From the NCBI GenBank assembly GCA_008508345.1, contig QNGE01003315.1, forward strand, positions 1 to 64,000: a DNA stretch of 64,000 nt, read 5' to 3'. Origin of the DNA: Paragonimus westermani (lineage: Eukaryota > Platyhelminthes > Trematoda > Plagiorchiida > Troglotrematidae). The translations under genes were made by a program, and so were the position numbers. Shown in pieces: positions 12,601 through 24,832 of the stretch. Each line of letters begins with the position of its first letter. Within the stretch, counting starts at the first letter, position 1. The notes below the pieces were generated by a model. That model worked only from the letters and a program-made list of their open reading frames with translations, ran no database searches and was not told the DNA's origin.

Positions 12601-15600
12601 ATCGGCTCTGACCCATGTCTCTTTGATAGAAGCATCTAGGTTGGTTCTGCAGTGCACTGATCATCAAGAAAATTGCACACCAAGTCAATTCTGTTATTCT
12701 TTGTTCATCTCATTTTAACTATACAGAAACAAAAATCCTTGACCATTTCTGAACAATCAGAAGCATCTAGGAAATTTACAAAACCACACAAGGTAAATGA
12801 CGGCGACAGCCACATGCACAACATGGTGCCGCCTCGAAATAATTGGTCGCGTCGATTTTTGGTTAATCATCCCAACACAGGTACCAACCAACTTACATCT
12901 GAGCTCGTTCGATGTGATTACGAAATACCCTACATATCATCAGTTATATATACCCATATATATTTACACACATATATAAAGTCATGAAAGTCTGCGTATA
13001 CATGTGCGTGGGTATGGGTTTATAAACAGTTATACAACAGTACGTAGATATGTATATCGATACGGCTTCATATATGCATTAATGTGCACTGGTGTGCCGA
13101 TGCACATGTATAAGCAAAATCTACTTTTGTACTTCAACTGGAAAATAAACTATCCTTTATTCCTTATAGCAATCATTAAGAGGATATCGACAAAACATCT
13201 CGTTGTGCGTGACACCGTAAGTCAGTATATTTCATTTCACTTGAATCCGAACAGGGTAAGTTGTCCTCTTCGAGCCATTCATCCCAGTCTTGTTAACCGA
13301 TTGCTTACTATTTAACTACCGACAAGTTTTTATTGATTAGTTCGACGTGTGAAGTGTGTTCGTTTATGTTCGTGTGGGTAGGTTGCTGGTATTTTCATTC
13401 ACTTGTTACTACATGACAACTCTCAAAAGTTTTATCAAAATTTACGTTTTATGTTTCAAACCAGCCTCAAATCTCCATCAACTTAATATGGTGCTGTTGT
13501 GAAGTGAATTAGTTGTAGATGAGGTCTAATTGTAAAGTCTTTGGATTTCGGCTGAATTGGAGCTAGATACGGAAACAACATGCTCAAACGCGGCAAATGC
13601 TCTACCAGTGAGTGGACTGCACAAGTAGAACTTTCTAAACGGCTTACCAGTAAACAATAGAATAATGTTGCCTATAAGTAAGTTTGAGAAACCTTGATTG
13701 CCTAGTCAATCCACCGGAACATTTGGTGGATTCGTCGTGAGACAGTGAAATGGATGGGGAACTGAAATCAAGTATGGAATTTCTGGTCTTCCGGCTTTGC
13801 TTTTTAGTCAGGCTAACAGAGCGCTTGCCGCGTCTGGACATGCTTTTTCTGTTGCTGGTTCGTAACTAGCTGAAGTCCGGATTATGAAATCTGCCATATT
13901 ACTCAAAGGTAACACGGATCCATTTTAGTGAACAGAATGTCTTATCGAGTTTTCGACATCACTAAAAACAAAACTACCAGCGTCATCGTCTTCCAGAAGC
14001 CTAAAACATGTAAACAGCTTGAATGGTGGGACCCTGAAAACAAATACACAAGATACGAATTTCGAAAAATCTCTTCTGTGCACGTCAGTGCTGCTAAATG
14101 GCTACGGGCGGCGGTTTGTAGAAAAGACTCTTCAAAGCCATGAGAAAGACGAGGTGTGCATATAGTGTGTACTTTGTTGTTGTTCAAAGATGATCAGCCT
14201 GCTGGAACAGGTTTCCGAGCACTCAGTGCTGTTGGTAGCGAAGCCCTCTATACTGTCAAATTACACACTTGCCTCAACTCTAATCTAACATCGTGTCTAC
14301 GGTTTGAGGCTTTTCTGTCTACACTGATTTATTCTTGCGGAGGTGGTTACGTGGACCGCCCGTCCAGGCTCCTATCCAAATGTGTCCAGAACCATCATCC
14401 AACCTATATCGATATCCGAGCCACCAAGACAATTTTCAATGCAGATTTGACATGTCTTGTCTATTCGTAACGTGCGTCTGGTTTGCTGAGTCAAGGGCAG
14501 TCAGTCGAAGGCCGTGACACGCAGTCGTTTATAGATAAGATAATCAAGATTAGGTCGAACGATCCATGCTTGTGCAGAGAGGAGCGATTTCTTCAACCTT
14601 TGCGATTGCCTTGACCCATCATCTACATAATGAACAATAAGACCACCGCAGTTTTTACTGCGTCAAATTTGTGACGTAGATTTGTCTGAACGTTGTTTCC
14701 ACTTGTACCTACGACGTGTTTACCTCCGTCTGCATCCGTTACGTGTTCTGCATGCTTTGATCTGAATGACTACAATCACATCCGCCAGAACCATTTGGGA
14801 TAAGTCTTTACTTCTCGCATCAAACGCTACGAATACATTTGTTTTAACTTTGCCTAGTGCAACGCCCACCTTGTTTCCGAAATAATTTTTAAGTTAACAG
14901 CGGCTAAAGTAAACCGTTCGTTTTTCTATCAGCCGTTGTTTTCATGTAACAAGCCGCATTAGTTCTGAAGTTGAACATTTGGGATTCAATAAATCTAAAA
15001 TGTCTAAAAAGCATGCTACTAAATCATCGCTTTTTATAAGAAATCAACACACGAGCCGTGACAGCTAGAGAAAGCGAGATCTAACCAAGTTTGTGGAGTA
15101 TCTGATGTGTGCAAGTTACATATAAAGGTCCGACACTGTAAGTGCGTGTTCTGTATGATGTACAATTGAAAATCGTGTTTCTTACAACGACATCTAACCA
15201 AGCATTTTCCTGTAAGCACATTAGCAACAGCCCCTAAACGATGATTAAACTCGGTATAAGATTAACGTCACAAACTTAGAGAAATGGGCTTGAGTTAACT
15301 GGGATAAAACGGTGGAAAAGTAGCAAATCTAAAATTGACCTGTTTCTTCCGGTTGACGTTCAATTTAAAGCTGTTTAACTCAGTTTTACTACAATGCAAT
15401 TAAACTGAATGCCAATCACACCTTTTCAGACCTCACATTAAGACAGATGTTTCATTCGTACACTTCTAAGATGAGGTAATAGGCTAGAAAAAGGGCTCCC
15501 CTTTGAAGTCAGCACTAGTGTATACATCTTATTTTCCGGGGTCTGAACTACGATTCAAGCATTTGTAGGAGAACGTGATTACCACTTGCATTCGAAGCGA

Positions 15601-16245
15601 CCAGAACAATTTGTCTGAAGGCTTAGCAATATTTAATTTTTGATAAGGCAACGATTGCCTGATTGCTTTGAGAGGAGAAACAATAGCCATTCCGTTAATT
15701 CTGACTAGTAACAACACAGTGACAATTGGTCGACAGAAAATAATAGGTTACATCTTACCCTCAACAGTAAGCGTTCTGTCTGTTGTCATCTATTTGAACC
15801 GGTCTGTTGAATAACAGCCGCTGTTGTAGGTACACGATATAACTTTTGTCCGCAAAAACTTCCGACTATTTACCAGCAAATGTATTTGCGAAAAAATCAG
15901 TGAAAACTTATTTGGAAAGTTCACTGTAAACGATTAGTGATTTATGTGACCTTCGAGATCGATGACCTTATTATATGCACGTTTCCTCAGTGTCTGCTCG
16001 AAACATCAGTTACGTTATTCAGTGGAAGTTTTGTGGTCATTATGTGAGTTTAAAACGAGTGGCAATTCTCCTTTTGTCATTTTGTGCTACTTCGTACACG
16101 TATGACTTAAGTGACCGATTTTATGGAACCGTGTTCAATTTAATAGAAACTGGGCTTTTTTGTAATGTTAACTTAGAACGGGATGAAAAATTAGCACTAT
16201 TTTATAAAAGCCTAATTTGCCTGAAATCTGAACCATGTTAGACGC
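6681..16245. other. Long region without recognisable genes
   Basis: About 9.5 kb with only short, unrelated open frames. It contains an ambiguous base at 8069, a short CT-rich tract near 8713 and an AT-rich simple stretch near 12945-12980. I see no domain motif, tRNA or coherent exon chain. It may be intergenic, or intron of a gene lying outside the window. Confidence 0.45.
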
Positions 16246-16416
16246 TAAATTACCGATGAGTAGTCGGGGATTTGGTTTATTTTCAAGTTGACCATCACTC
16301 ACATTTGATCGCAGCGTTCGCATTCAGATAGACTTTCCAACCAGCCTCTTTTGAAAAGAAGCACTAGACTCGAGTTTCACTCTCATTGGAGCTCGTCAGT
16401 AGTGCATATCCTTGCC
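16246..16416 (-). mobile_element. tRNA-derived SINE copy with hammerhead, 3' part, minus strand
   Basis: Matches the SINE at 21898-22180 in reverse orientation, from the terminal block (CCCCGACTACTCATC on the element strand) through the ribozyme motif to just beyond it. The tRNA-like head is missing. The copy is followed at once by a tail fragment in the opposite orientation, forming a foldback. Confidence 0.8.
16361..16405 (-). ncRNA. Hammerhead ribozyme motif (type I, minimal stem III), copy 1
   Basis: Read on the minus strand: GCACTA, the core CUGACGA, a stem II of GCUC paired with GAGU (one G-U pair) around a short loop, the core GAAA, a tiny stem III (AC/GU closing UCGA), the cleavage triplet GUC, then UAGUGC complementary to the first block. 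All conserved core positions are present. The minimal stem III is typical of hammerheads in flatworm SINE-like and Penelope-like elements. Cleavage activity is inferred. Confidence 0.78.
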
Positions 16417-16422
16417 AAGGTT

Positions 16423-16481
16423 AGAAAGTCTGTTTGAATGCGAAGACTGCAATCAATTGTGAATGATGTTCAACTTGAAAA
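16423..16481 (+). repeat. SINE tail fragment forming a foldback with 16280-16338
   Basis: About 59 bases (GAAAGTCTGTTTGAATGCG...CAACTTGAAAA) complementary to 16280-16338 with several mismatches, separated by an 84-base loop that holds the minus-strand hammerhead motif. The mismatches show the arrangement is old, not a sequencing fold. Confidence 0.75.
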
Positions 16482-19400
16482 GAATGAATTCGTAAACTGT
16501 ACTGTTAGATTTCTTAATCTTTAGCGCTAGGTATATTTCATGGAAAGTTGACAATTTTTGAAATATGATCATATTGGTTAAAGGGGAGATTCGCGATTCA
16601 ATTAACCAGTGTTCTTGTATCAAACTTGATTTCTTGTGCATCATCTACATTTTTCTACTGTGATTGTGTTTACAGACTATTAAACGGTTACCAGAAGACC
16701 TGGGAGCGGGTAAGAATTCGCTTGAAGCTTTTAAACTCCCTGTCGGCCGTTCTAAACATTCTTTGTTATATTGGTGAATCGGTATGTCATTCTAGTTGCC
16801 GTTTAACTGCCCCGTAACATCAACAGAGGCTTTCGCTGGTAGTTCATTTACTTACGTTCATTTACTCATGTGCCTTGTAAATAAAATGTATAACCGGTTC
16901 TTTACTGTTTTTCGTTCCTATCTTACATAGATCTGCCTTTTAGTCTACTTCTGTGGCAATAGCCTTACTAACGCGGCCAATTAAAGCAAATTACAATTCA
17001 AAGAGTGCTGTGGAGTAACTTGGCAGATTTGGTGATTTACAGGAGGCCAGATTGTGAACAAATCCGGACTTCCGGATTCGACCAGACAATAGAAACAGCA
17101 CACCATAATGCGGAGAGCACTCCATCAGCACAACTACGAAGTCACAGTTGAAGGTCAGAACTTCCAAACTTACAATTACATGCACACCCAACTCACTGTC
17201 CCATGTAAATCCCAGCACAGCAGCCGTGAGATCAGCTGCTCATTCAGGATTTCTCAAGAGGTTCAGACTGGAATATACCAAACCCGCTACTGGGGAATGC
17301 AATTGTATTACCGATGAGTCGCTGGTTCGAATCCGGCTGGGGTCCAGATTTCTCATAGTCGCGTCTGATCTAAATCAACATTTTTGCAGATGCGCCTATT
17401 GGTAATACAGTTTCATTGTTTGATAGTGGAGTTGATGTGTTCCAGCGTGAACTGGTTACAAAGCATATCTAAGGAAACGATAAACAGAATGTTGTCAGCT
17501 GATCAGTAGTAAGTGAAATTAGATGAATGTGTCTTACGCTATTGGTTGCGGTAATAAACGATTAATTTTCAAGTTCAGTGCTTACCAACCTGACTTGCCG
17601 CTTGGAGGTTTCTGTTCGCCACATCATTTACCCAGTATCAATTAACAATTCATTTTTCAAAACTGACTTCCAGGATACGAAAAAAAATAGAATCTAGAAT
17701 TTATACAGGAAAGGTCTCGACATCCACGCACAATCACAACTAACGGAACGGTTTGTTTGTTCTAAACGTTTGATCAGAAATCAAAATATAAATTGTCAAC
17801 TAAGCGCACTTTGGAAACCATATGTAAATCAACCTAAAATACCCAATCAGGAACAATTCAACCTGAGTGCAACCTATGATTGATCTTGATCCTTGAACTT
17901 TTAACAGAGTGGGTCGAAAAAAGATATTAATAGTGCTTCGTAGTGCGTCGTCGAATTGTTAAAATACATCTAAGAGGCCAGTGTGCCCGCGTTGTTTAAA
18001 CCACACAATTACGAAGTCATTTGCGTGCTGGAATGTACACTAAACCTGGAATATGACGTTGTCAAAACGGAAATTAAGAAAGGTATTTAACTTTACGGCG
18101 ATTCAAGCACACACTACACTGAGAACAATATTGACATGAACTTTGAATATTTTGGACAATGGAACATACCATCTCTGGTGAAAGGCCAGTAAGAAAGGTT
18201 AACGTACTTAGATTTCCTAGCTAATGTGTTGTCGTTATCTCGGATAGTTTTATCTGATGATCTTAAAGATTTTCTACGTTAACCAACGTGCGGCAAACGG
18301 TTTGTTGTAGCCTTTTAAGATGGGCATAAGATAAAACGTGACAACAGTGTGGGACGCTAGACAATCCGATTGAGTGGCACACGGAAAACTGGAATAATGA
18401 TTATTTTTGTAGTTAACCTCAGAGTGTTTTGATTACGCCTCACACCAGAATCACTCTTAAAGCGATTAAAGTACATGCATTTCGTTTAGAGAACATGTGT
18501 CAGTAGAAGTTAGCTATATTAAAGCTTGTTTCTGTGGTGCCACAAAGTAAGTTTTAGTTTTCCGGAAAATTATTTCCCATACTGCCAACGAGTTTGAACG
18601 GAACGGAAGCTGCTCGAAACTAATGTTTTTCACTTCTCACCGTGCAAATAGGTTCCCAACAGTGCATTTTGTTTCTGTTGATTAGCCAACGGACACGAAC
18701 CAGATCCAAGTTATTTTACGACGCAAAACGGAAGTTTAAGCCCTACCGCGCTGAGCAGCACTCTACTGTTAGTCGGGCCAATTCTCTTCCAGAACCTGTT
18801 TAATACACCCCGGGAGATGAATGGTTGCGAGGTTATTACTAGGCCTTCATCATGCGTTGAAAAAGCCAAGCTAACAATGTGAAATTATCTCTTCTAGAAG
18901 TGAGTGTCTTATTTAGAGTGATCGCGGTCTTGTAAGAGACTACAATTTCCTCGACATGACGGGGATTTGAACTTCAGCTGACGTTGTATTTCATCACTGT
19001 TGATGACCACTGATTCACTGACTCATGGTTGACACAAATAAATTGCCACGTGTAGAAGCGCAGTGAAAACACTGAACTTTTGAGTTGGGGAAGATATGAA
19101 GCTGAGAACAGAAGGTAAGGTATAGTGCCTAAGCATTTCTGTCTGTCACGTTTGTTTTCCAGAAACATTTTAATCGATCTCGTGCTCTCTTACGAGATTG
19201 CCTTGATAAACAATGACCTGTTACATTAAAATTTTTGTTTCGCGGAGCGCTTTTGAATATCCAGTGATAACGGAAACTTTCCCAAAAAAAGCAACCATTC
19301 CAAAAATCTTCAGTTTCTAGCAATCTTAATTGAAATACCTTTCAAAATTTCTTAGTTGGACAGTACAGTTAAACAGTTAGAACGGACGCTGAACTCGTAA

Positions 19401-21571
19401 CAGCTTGAGACGCCACCAGCCTCAGTTGGTCGTGGTAAATTAAAATAAATCTTCCGAGCAATTTTTTCGAAAATTAGGTAAACATTTTCCACCAAAGAAC
19501 GCAATGCTTCTGACAGTGAATCAAAGCCTTGGACCGTGTGTCAGCTCCAACATCTCTACTTAGCAACTCAAAGGAAAATTTTCACTCTTAAGAGATTTTC
19601 GGTGTCCCAGTATGCTTCCTTCTTTTTGCGTTGACTGAAAGTAAGAAATAGAAGGGCTTTACGTAAATTTATCGGGGAGGCCATTGACTAGAATGAAGTT
19701 TGACAACTTGCTATCCGTTGAACCGATTTTGAATTTGTTCATAGATTTTGCCCGTATAAAACGGTGTACCCACCTTCGGTTAAAAGTGTAAACCATAAAT
19801 ATGCTCACCCATCGTTTTTATTCAGTCTAGGTTTTCAACAGTCCATTAGTGAGAATAGTAGTGGGGAAAAATTCATCACAGAATTTTTTCAACTAAATGA
19901 CTCCATCTCCAGAATCTAAGGCTGCAGTTTTCTTGTCTCAAAATGTTGTTCCTCAATTTCTTTTAAACATCTTTCAAAGGTTGCCCTGAAAAGGTTACCT
20001 TGTTGAAAAAGAACTCAATATGTCTCACATTTTTTCATCCATTGTTTGCAAAGATTTCTCTAACCTGCGGTGGTCCCTAGACGACCGGTTTGGTCCTAAC
20101 CAATAGTAGAATGCGGCTAATCACACATAACATGATATTGTCTTGTAGTTGTTATTGCTATTGGTCATCTATTCACACGGTGTTGATCGTTGTACTCACT
20201 GCGGGAGATACTTGATTATTTTGACAGTACAAACAAATTCAACATTCTGTCTCGTTCGTTTAGAACACCAGAAAACGTAACACGTTGCGAGGTGTAAGGA
20301 TCAAGCATAATTCCATTAACAGATCTGTTAAAACAAGTGTGTAGATTTAGCGCACGTTGGTAGAGTAATTAATGAAAAAACGTATGAGTGCAAAGTAGAA
20401 TAAATTAAGAGTTCCACTGCCACAGCTACGAGATGGTTGTGGATGAAAATTCCAAACGAACGGATAAACTCAGATGGAGGTAACCGTTTAAATTCTCTCA
20501 TCACTTACTACACACAGTAGCAGTGACTCAGAATAGTCAAATGAGCCCGCACGAAAACGACCGGTTCATTCACCTAATAAACAGCACCTTAGGGGACTAC
20601 AAGGTGATGAGCTTGTAATGATCCATCAACCCATAAAACGTTTACCGAATCGTCCACACGAACAGTCTCCAGCAGATGTCCACTAAAGATGGAAGCCGGT
20701 TTTCTGTCTGTCTGGCTTATGTCGGATCATACCACGGGTTGAGTTCGTGATACACCATCCTACTCCTCATATATAGCACATTCAATCAACGGTACCCCTC
20801 AGAAAGAGTTCACAACCCGCATGCAGCAACCAACCTGTATCCTTGCACATATTGAACAGACCCTGTCTTTCTGCCTTCGTAAAATACAACAGGTCACCCA
20901 ACTCTTGCATATTTCACACGACCGACTACGAACACTTCTGCTATCTTTAAAGTTAACACACAAAGCGGTCACGTCTAGAGTCGGTCGATATTTTCACTTA
21001 TATTCATTATAAATAACGATTAGTTAGTCCAAAATTTTTGTTTCAAGTAGTTTTACTTAGGGAACTAACTAAATCAACCGTGATACTTCCTCGTATTTTA
21101 TCAGCACAATGTGACATATTTAAAAATGCAGTGTTTTACAGCGTACACAAACTACGATATTTTTTTACAGCTGCTTTCCTTATTGTACTGTAAGTTGATA
21201 TCCTTGGACTACCTGCTTCTAGCTAACGGTTGCCACCCAACAGAAGAATAACTGTCTGTTAATTCAAATTTGTTCTGGAAGCAGATGGAGTGAATTGACT
21301 GCATATGTGAGACATTGAATTGCCAAAATAAATTCACCGTAACTAGCTCGGGCGGATGTAGTCAAAACATGCTTGACCCTCAATGTTGACATCAGATGCC
21401 GTTTGTCCATTCAAATTCCCTGACAGACTGAAAGTACACCATACTGTGTGTGTTAGCGTTTGGCAAACTGCAAAATTTCAAACAACGGCGGGTGGAAATT
21501 TGACGACACACCGAAGTGCTTCCCAAAACTCCGAAATGGCTGATTATGGACCTGTTTTGATGCTCACAGTT
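16482..21571. other. No recognisable gene; a possible worn tRNA-like element near 17330
   Basis: A pol III B-box-like block (GGTTCGAATCC, 17324-17334) stands alone without a matching acceptor stem or A box, so it may be a decayed SINE head. The two overlapping open frames at 17108-17405 carry no known motif. The rest shows nothing. Confidence 0.4.
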
Positions 21572-21890
21572 GTTTTCAAGTTGAGTTTCACTCACATTTG
21601 ATCGCAGCGTTCGCATTCAGATGGACTTTCCAGCCAGCCTACTTCGAAAACAAGCACAAGACTCGAGTTTCGCTCTCATTAGAGCTCGTCAGTAGTGCAT
21701 ATCCTTGCCACGGCCGGGATTTGAACTCCGGACATTCCAATCATGAGGCAACCGTGTTAACCACTGCGCCATTGACCTCACATTAGGCACGACCGAATTA
21801 TCAAATCTGAACGCTCAACCACTCTCGCTTGTGAGCAATGATCAGGTTGCCCGATCGTCTCGAGAGGAGACACAGTTACTGCCTGTTAAC
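21572..21890 (-). mobile_element. tRNA-derived SINE with hammerhead, left arm of a large foldback
   Basis: On the minus strand the element has, in order, a head extension, an A box TGGCGCAGTGG (complement of 21761-21771), a B box with GTTCAAATCC (complement of 21717-21729), a hammerhead motif (21654-21698) and a tail that stops at 21572. Bases 21572-21828 are almost fully complementary to 21898-22155. The spacing of the A and B boxes fits a tRNA-derived internal RNA polymerase III promoter. Confidence 0.85.
21654..21698 (-). ncRNA. Hammerhead ribozyme motif, copy 2
   Basis: Minus strand: GCACTA, CUGACGA, stem II GCUCU/AGAGC with loop AAUG, GAAA, a two-pair stem III, then GUC and UUGUGC. The core is complete. 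Stem I has one mismatch (UUGUGC in place of UAGUGC), but the outer CAAG/CUUG pairing is kept. Confidence 0.78.
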
Positions 21891-21897
21891 TCCAATC

Positions 21898-22180
21898 GCG
21901 AGAGTGGTTGAGCGTTCAGATTTGATAATTCGGTCGTGCCTAATGTGAGGTCAATGACGCAGTGGTCAACACGGTTGCCTCATGATTGGAATGGCCGGGG
22001 TTCAGATCCCGGCCGTGGCAAGCATATGCACTACTGATGAGCTCTGATGAGAGCGAAACTGGAGTCTAGTGCTTGTTTTCGAAGTAGGCTGGCTGGAAAG
22101 TCTATCTGAATGCGAACGCTGCGATCAACTGTGAGTGATGGTCAACTTGAAAATAAACCAAATCCCCGACTACTCATCAG
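21898..22180 (+). mobile_element. tRNA-derived SINE with hammerhead, right arm of a large foldback
   Basis: The plus-strand copy has an A box at 21955-21965 (TGACGCAGTGG, one change from the best form), a B box at 21999-22009 (GGTTCAGATCC), a hammerhead at 22028-22072 and a tail ending CCAAATCCCCGACTACTCATC at about 22180. The tail end also occurs at 16250-16275, which sets the 3' boundary of the family. There is no poly(A) tail. The loop to the inverted copy is 69 bases. Confidence 0.87.
22028..22072 (+). ncRNA. Hammerhead ribozyme motif, copy 3 (best preserved)
   Basis: Reads GCACTA, CUGAUGA, stem II GCUCU/AGAGC with loop GAUG, GAAA, a two-pair stem III (AC/GU) with loop UGGA, GUC, then UAGUGC. 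Predicted cleavage is after C22066. Stem I can also form an outer helix (CAAG before it with CUUG after it) around an internal bulge. That architecture in natural hammerheads supports the contact with loop II and activity at cellular magnesium levels. The motif lies about 20 bases after the B box, like the ribozyme of schistosome SINE-like repeats. Confidence 0.85.
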
Positions 22181-23385
22181 TTCGCAGTTGTGACTAGTGA
22201 GCAAGTGAAAAGTACCACCAATCAGAACCAAAAATTCAAAGTTGGAAGTTTATCACATAAATGACCGTGAACTACTACGGCATGGACTACTTCCCGTCTA
22301 AATTGATGGAAAACTCAACTATTCTGCGGAGATCCCAACGGGTTATGACAATCTTAACATCTTCGAAAACAAATTGTTGCACGTTTTCTTCCTTGCTCAT
22401 GTGGGATCCCTGTTCGTCCATTTGGATTGAAGTTAATGGGTTAATGAAACCAATTTCTGTTCATTTTCAACTGAGAACCCATCAGACCGTGTTGTACAAG
22501 GTAACTTGTTCACAATCTGCCTCCCTCCCATTTCCACTAATGACATCTGTTACAGATTCGAATCTTCGCCAGCACCCTAGCTGACCAACAAGTTTTTCTA
22601 TCGCCACCTCAGACCAAGTTCTGGTCGAAATCAAGATGAACGCTGGACAATTCATATGTAAAATTTTCACCAACAAAATTGTTTACTTGCCCTTCAGCTT
22701 TTACGCAGCAGTTAATCGTTGTCATAAGGGGATCAGTAGAATTGCAGTTTGCCCCAACACCAAGCGTGGCAAGCCTGCTTCTGGCTGTTGTCCAATCGGA
22801 CCTACTTAATAAACCGTCTTCGTTACAGTTTGTCGGCCAGGCTGAGGACAGACATTTGTACAAAAACACCCTACATGAAGGCGCCTTACTGTCTGTGCAA
22901 GGTTTGAGAGTAAACAGACGATCTAACATAAACTAGTGTAATACAACGGGCTAAATGCAAGAAGCTGACCAGGGAGGAAATGACTCGCTGTCCTCAAATT
23001 AATTAATGGCTTGACTGAGGACTCGGTTTCAGCAAGGAAGAGGCACAAAATATCTGTTCACTTCTCGTGCGTGTCTGTCGGAGCGGTAACTTGAATCTAG
23101 TTTAGTTCAGCTGCATGCAGCTAACAGAACTCACGGTCAATTTTTTTGCGCTGCCTATATTTCGTAGTTTTCTTAAGTAAACCTCAAACAGTTGACACTT
23201 AGTGTTCTCAAGCCTTTATTAGGTACACTTTTTATAATTAAGCCTATAGATATCGCAGGAACTAGCGATTTGTTATCGCAGAGCCAAGTTGAAATTCATG
23301 TTGGTCCCATTCTTTGAGCAATACATAGCAGGCGATTCCTACGCCCTAAGCATTCATAAGTGTGTTTGTGCATATGTTGTTGCGT
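22181..23385. other. Open but unrecognised stretch
   Basis: Overlapping open frames occur on both strands at 22261-22584 (+) and 22609-22929 (-, 106 codons, cysteine-containing). I recognise no family and see no convincing splice pair, so I do not call a gene. Confidence 0.35.
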
Positions 23386-23740
23386 TCGGGTATTCGGCGG
23401 TCGGACATGTTTCCGAACACTGAGGTACTGCGGCAAGCAGACATGGACGGAATGGAAGCCATGCTGACGCTGAATCGACTTCGTTGGCTAGGTTAATTCC
23501 ATCGGATGGACCATGATCCTATTCCAAAACAGTTGCCTTACGGACAATTGAAATCAGATGAGCAAAATCCTCATGGTCAAAAGTGGAGATACCAAAATGT
23601 AATCCAGGTAAGTCTTTAGCAATCTAACGTTGGTTTTAGATGTTGAGAAGATTCAGAGTTAAGCCGGGTGGTCTGGGAAAACATGATCCGGATGGACAGC
23701 CACGAGTTCACGAAACCTGGGTGCTTGTGACCTTCTAACT
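23386..23740 (+). mobile_element. RTE-like non-LTR retrotransposon, 3' end of the reverse transcriptase ORF (broken)
   Basis: One frame from 23386 reads RRSDMFPNTEVLRQADMDG, then LNRLRWLG, a TAA stop (23494-23496), then FHRMDHDPIPKQLPYGQLK followed by a GQKWRYQN block. This is the C-terminal signature of RTE-type LINE polyproteins (IRW.D.vpN.eVL..a....e..l...qLRWlGHv.RM...RiPk.llyGeLk.G.R..GgqkkRykd). The stop replaces the histidine of the LRWLGH motif. Similarity continues weakly to about 23740. The element is dead and 5'-truncated. Confidence 0.78.
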
Positions 23741-24659
23741 TTCTTTTTCTTCAGCATTGCTGGTGTGCTGTATGGTGTAGATTCTGGCTGCTTTCTTCCA
23801 GTACAACCTTGCACTGTGATTTTACTCCATGTCCTTTCCAGAGTGCACTAACGTGCACTTTATTAATGGAAAATATGAGTTATATTTTCAATATTCGTCA
23901 TTCCATTGTAGATCTTGCAAAGGTAGCCTCTGTCTGTTTATTTCCTGAGAGATAGGGCTGTCGATTTCGTACTAGCCAGGCATTCGGTTAATCAGCATTG
24001 GGCGGCTGGACACAAAGGCCTCACTTAAACGCCTACTGGATGTGTAGTGTGTGAGTGAAACCGTAAGTTGTGTGGTGCGAACCACTTGCGGTGAAGGTTA
24101 AATGCAGACGTCCATTGGCTTATGTCATTGCGACGGTCTAATCCGAACTGGATGCTGCCAACCGCGTTCAGGTATAGTGAATGAAGTCTGCGTCCCGTAA
24201 TAAGAGCAGAACTAACCTTCATCTGACTTTGTCCTACTGACGATTTTTATGGAGAACTGTGAGGCTGGCTACGCTGGCGTTAAATATTGGTCGTTGTCAG
24301 TCATTGTGCCGGGCTACTTCAGGTAAGTGAATATAAGATTGCACTGAAAGAATCATGGATGTTCAGCAAAACTTGCGCCTACCATAAAAAGACCGCCTAA
24401 TTCCAGGGTCAATGTTTTAAACTAAGAAGTGACAACTCACCTCTAGGGACTCACTTTTAGATCAACAGTAATAGTTAGATATTTCAGTAACAATGTAACG
24501 CGCAACCGAAACCAGAGAGCGCGCACGAATTGAATTTGAGTTGTGTGACGGGGCGTGCTGCTGTATTGTCGGTGCCGTTTTAGCTTTCGTTTGTGTAAGT
24601 CGTGTGCATGGCTTACTGGGCCTTCGGCTCATGTTTGTTCGTATTGTTTCTCATTACAG

Positions 24660-24832
24660 AACTGTTGTTCGAACCTCTACTTCGGAAGAGCGCTGTCCCC
24701 TGGTGCGTCCACGTTGCCCGAAGGTTGGTCCGCGAAGTCACGGGCATCCAGAGTAGAGTCGGCTGGCCTGCATGTTACAACAACTTTGTCTACACCAATT
24801 CAAAGAAATGCCATGATAACTGTTCACCACAA
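24660..24832 (+). CDS. Possible isolated exon, unknown product
   Basis: A good acceptor (TTTCTCATTACAG, ending 24659) and a donor CAA|GTAAAC enclose 173 bases with an open frame of 57 codons (LLFEPLLRKSAVPW..., ending NSKKCHDNCSPQ). The third codon positions are richer in G and C than the flanks. It lies 1.5 kb before the alkaline phosphatase start on the same strand, so it could be a 5' exon of that gene (probably untranslated in that case), an exon of another gene, or chance. No family is recognised. Confidence 0.3.

Noticed and set aside
17265..17345. Possible tRNA gene, because of GGTTCGAATCC at 17324-17334
   Set aside because: The T arm can form, but there is no matching acceptor stem, no A box at the right distance and no anticodon arm.
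22609..22929. 106-codon minus-strand frame with several cysteines
   Set aside because: No known domain pattern, no splice partners, and an equally long overlapping frame on the other strand.
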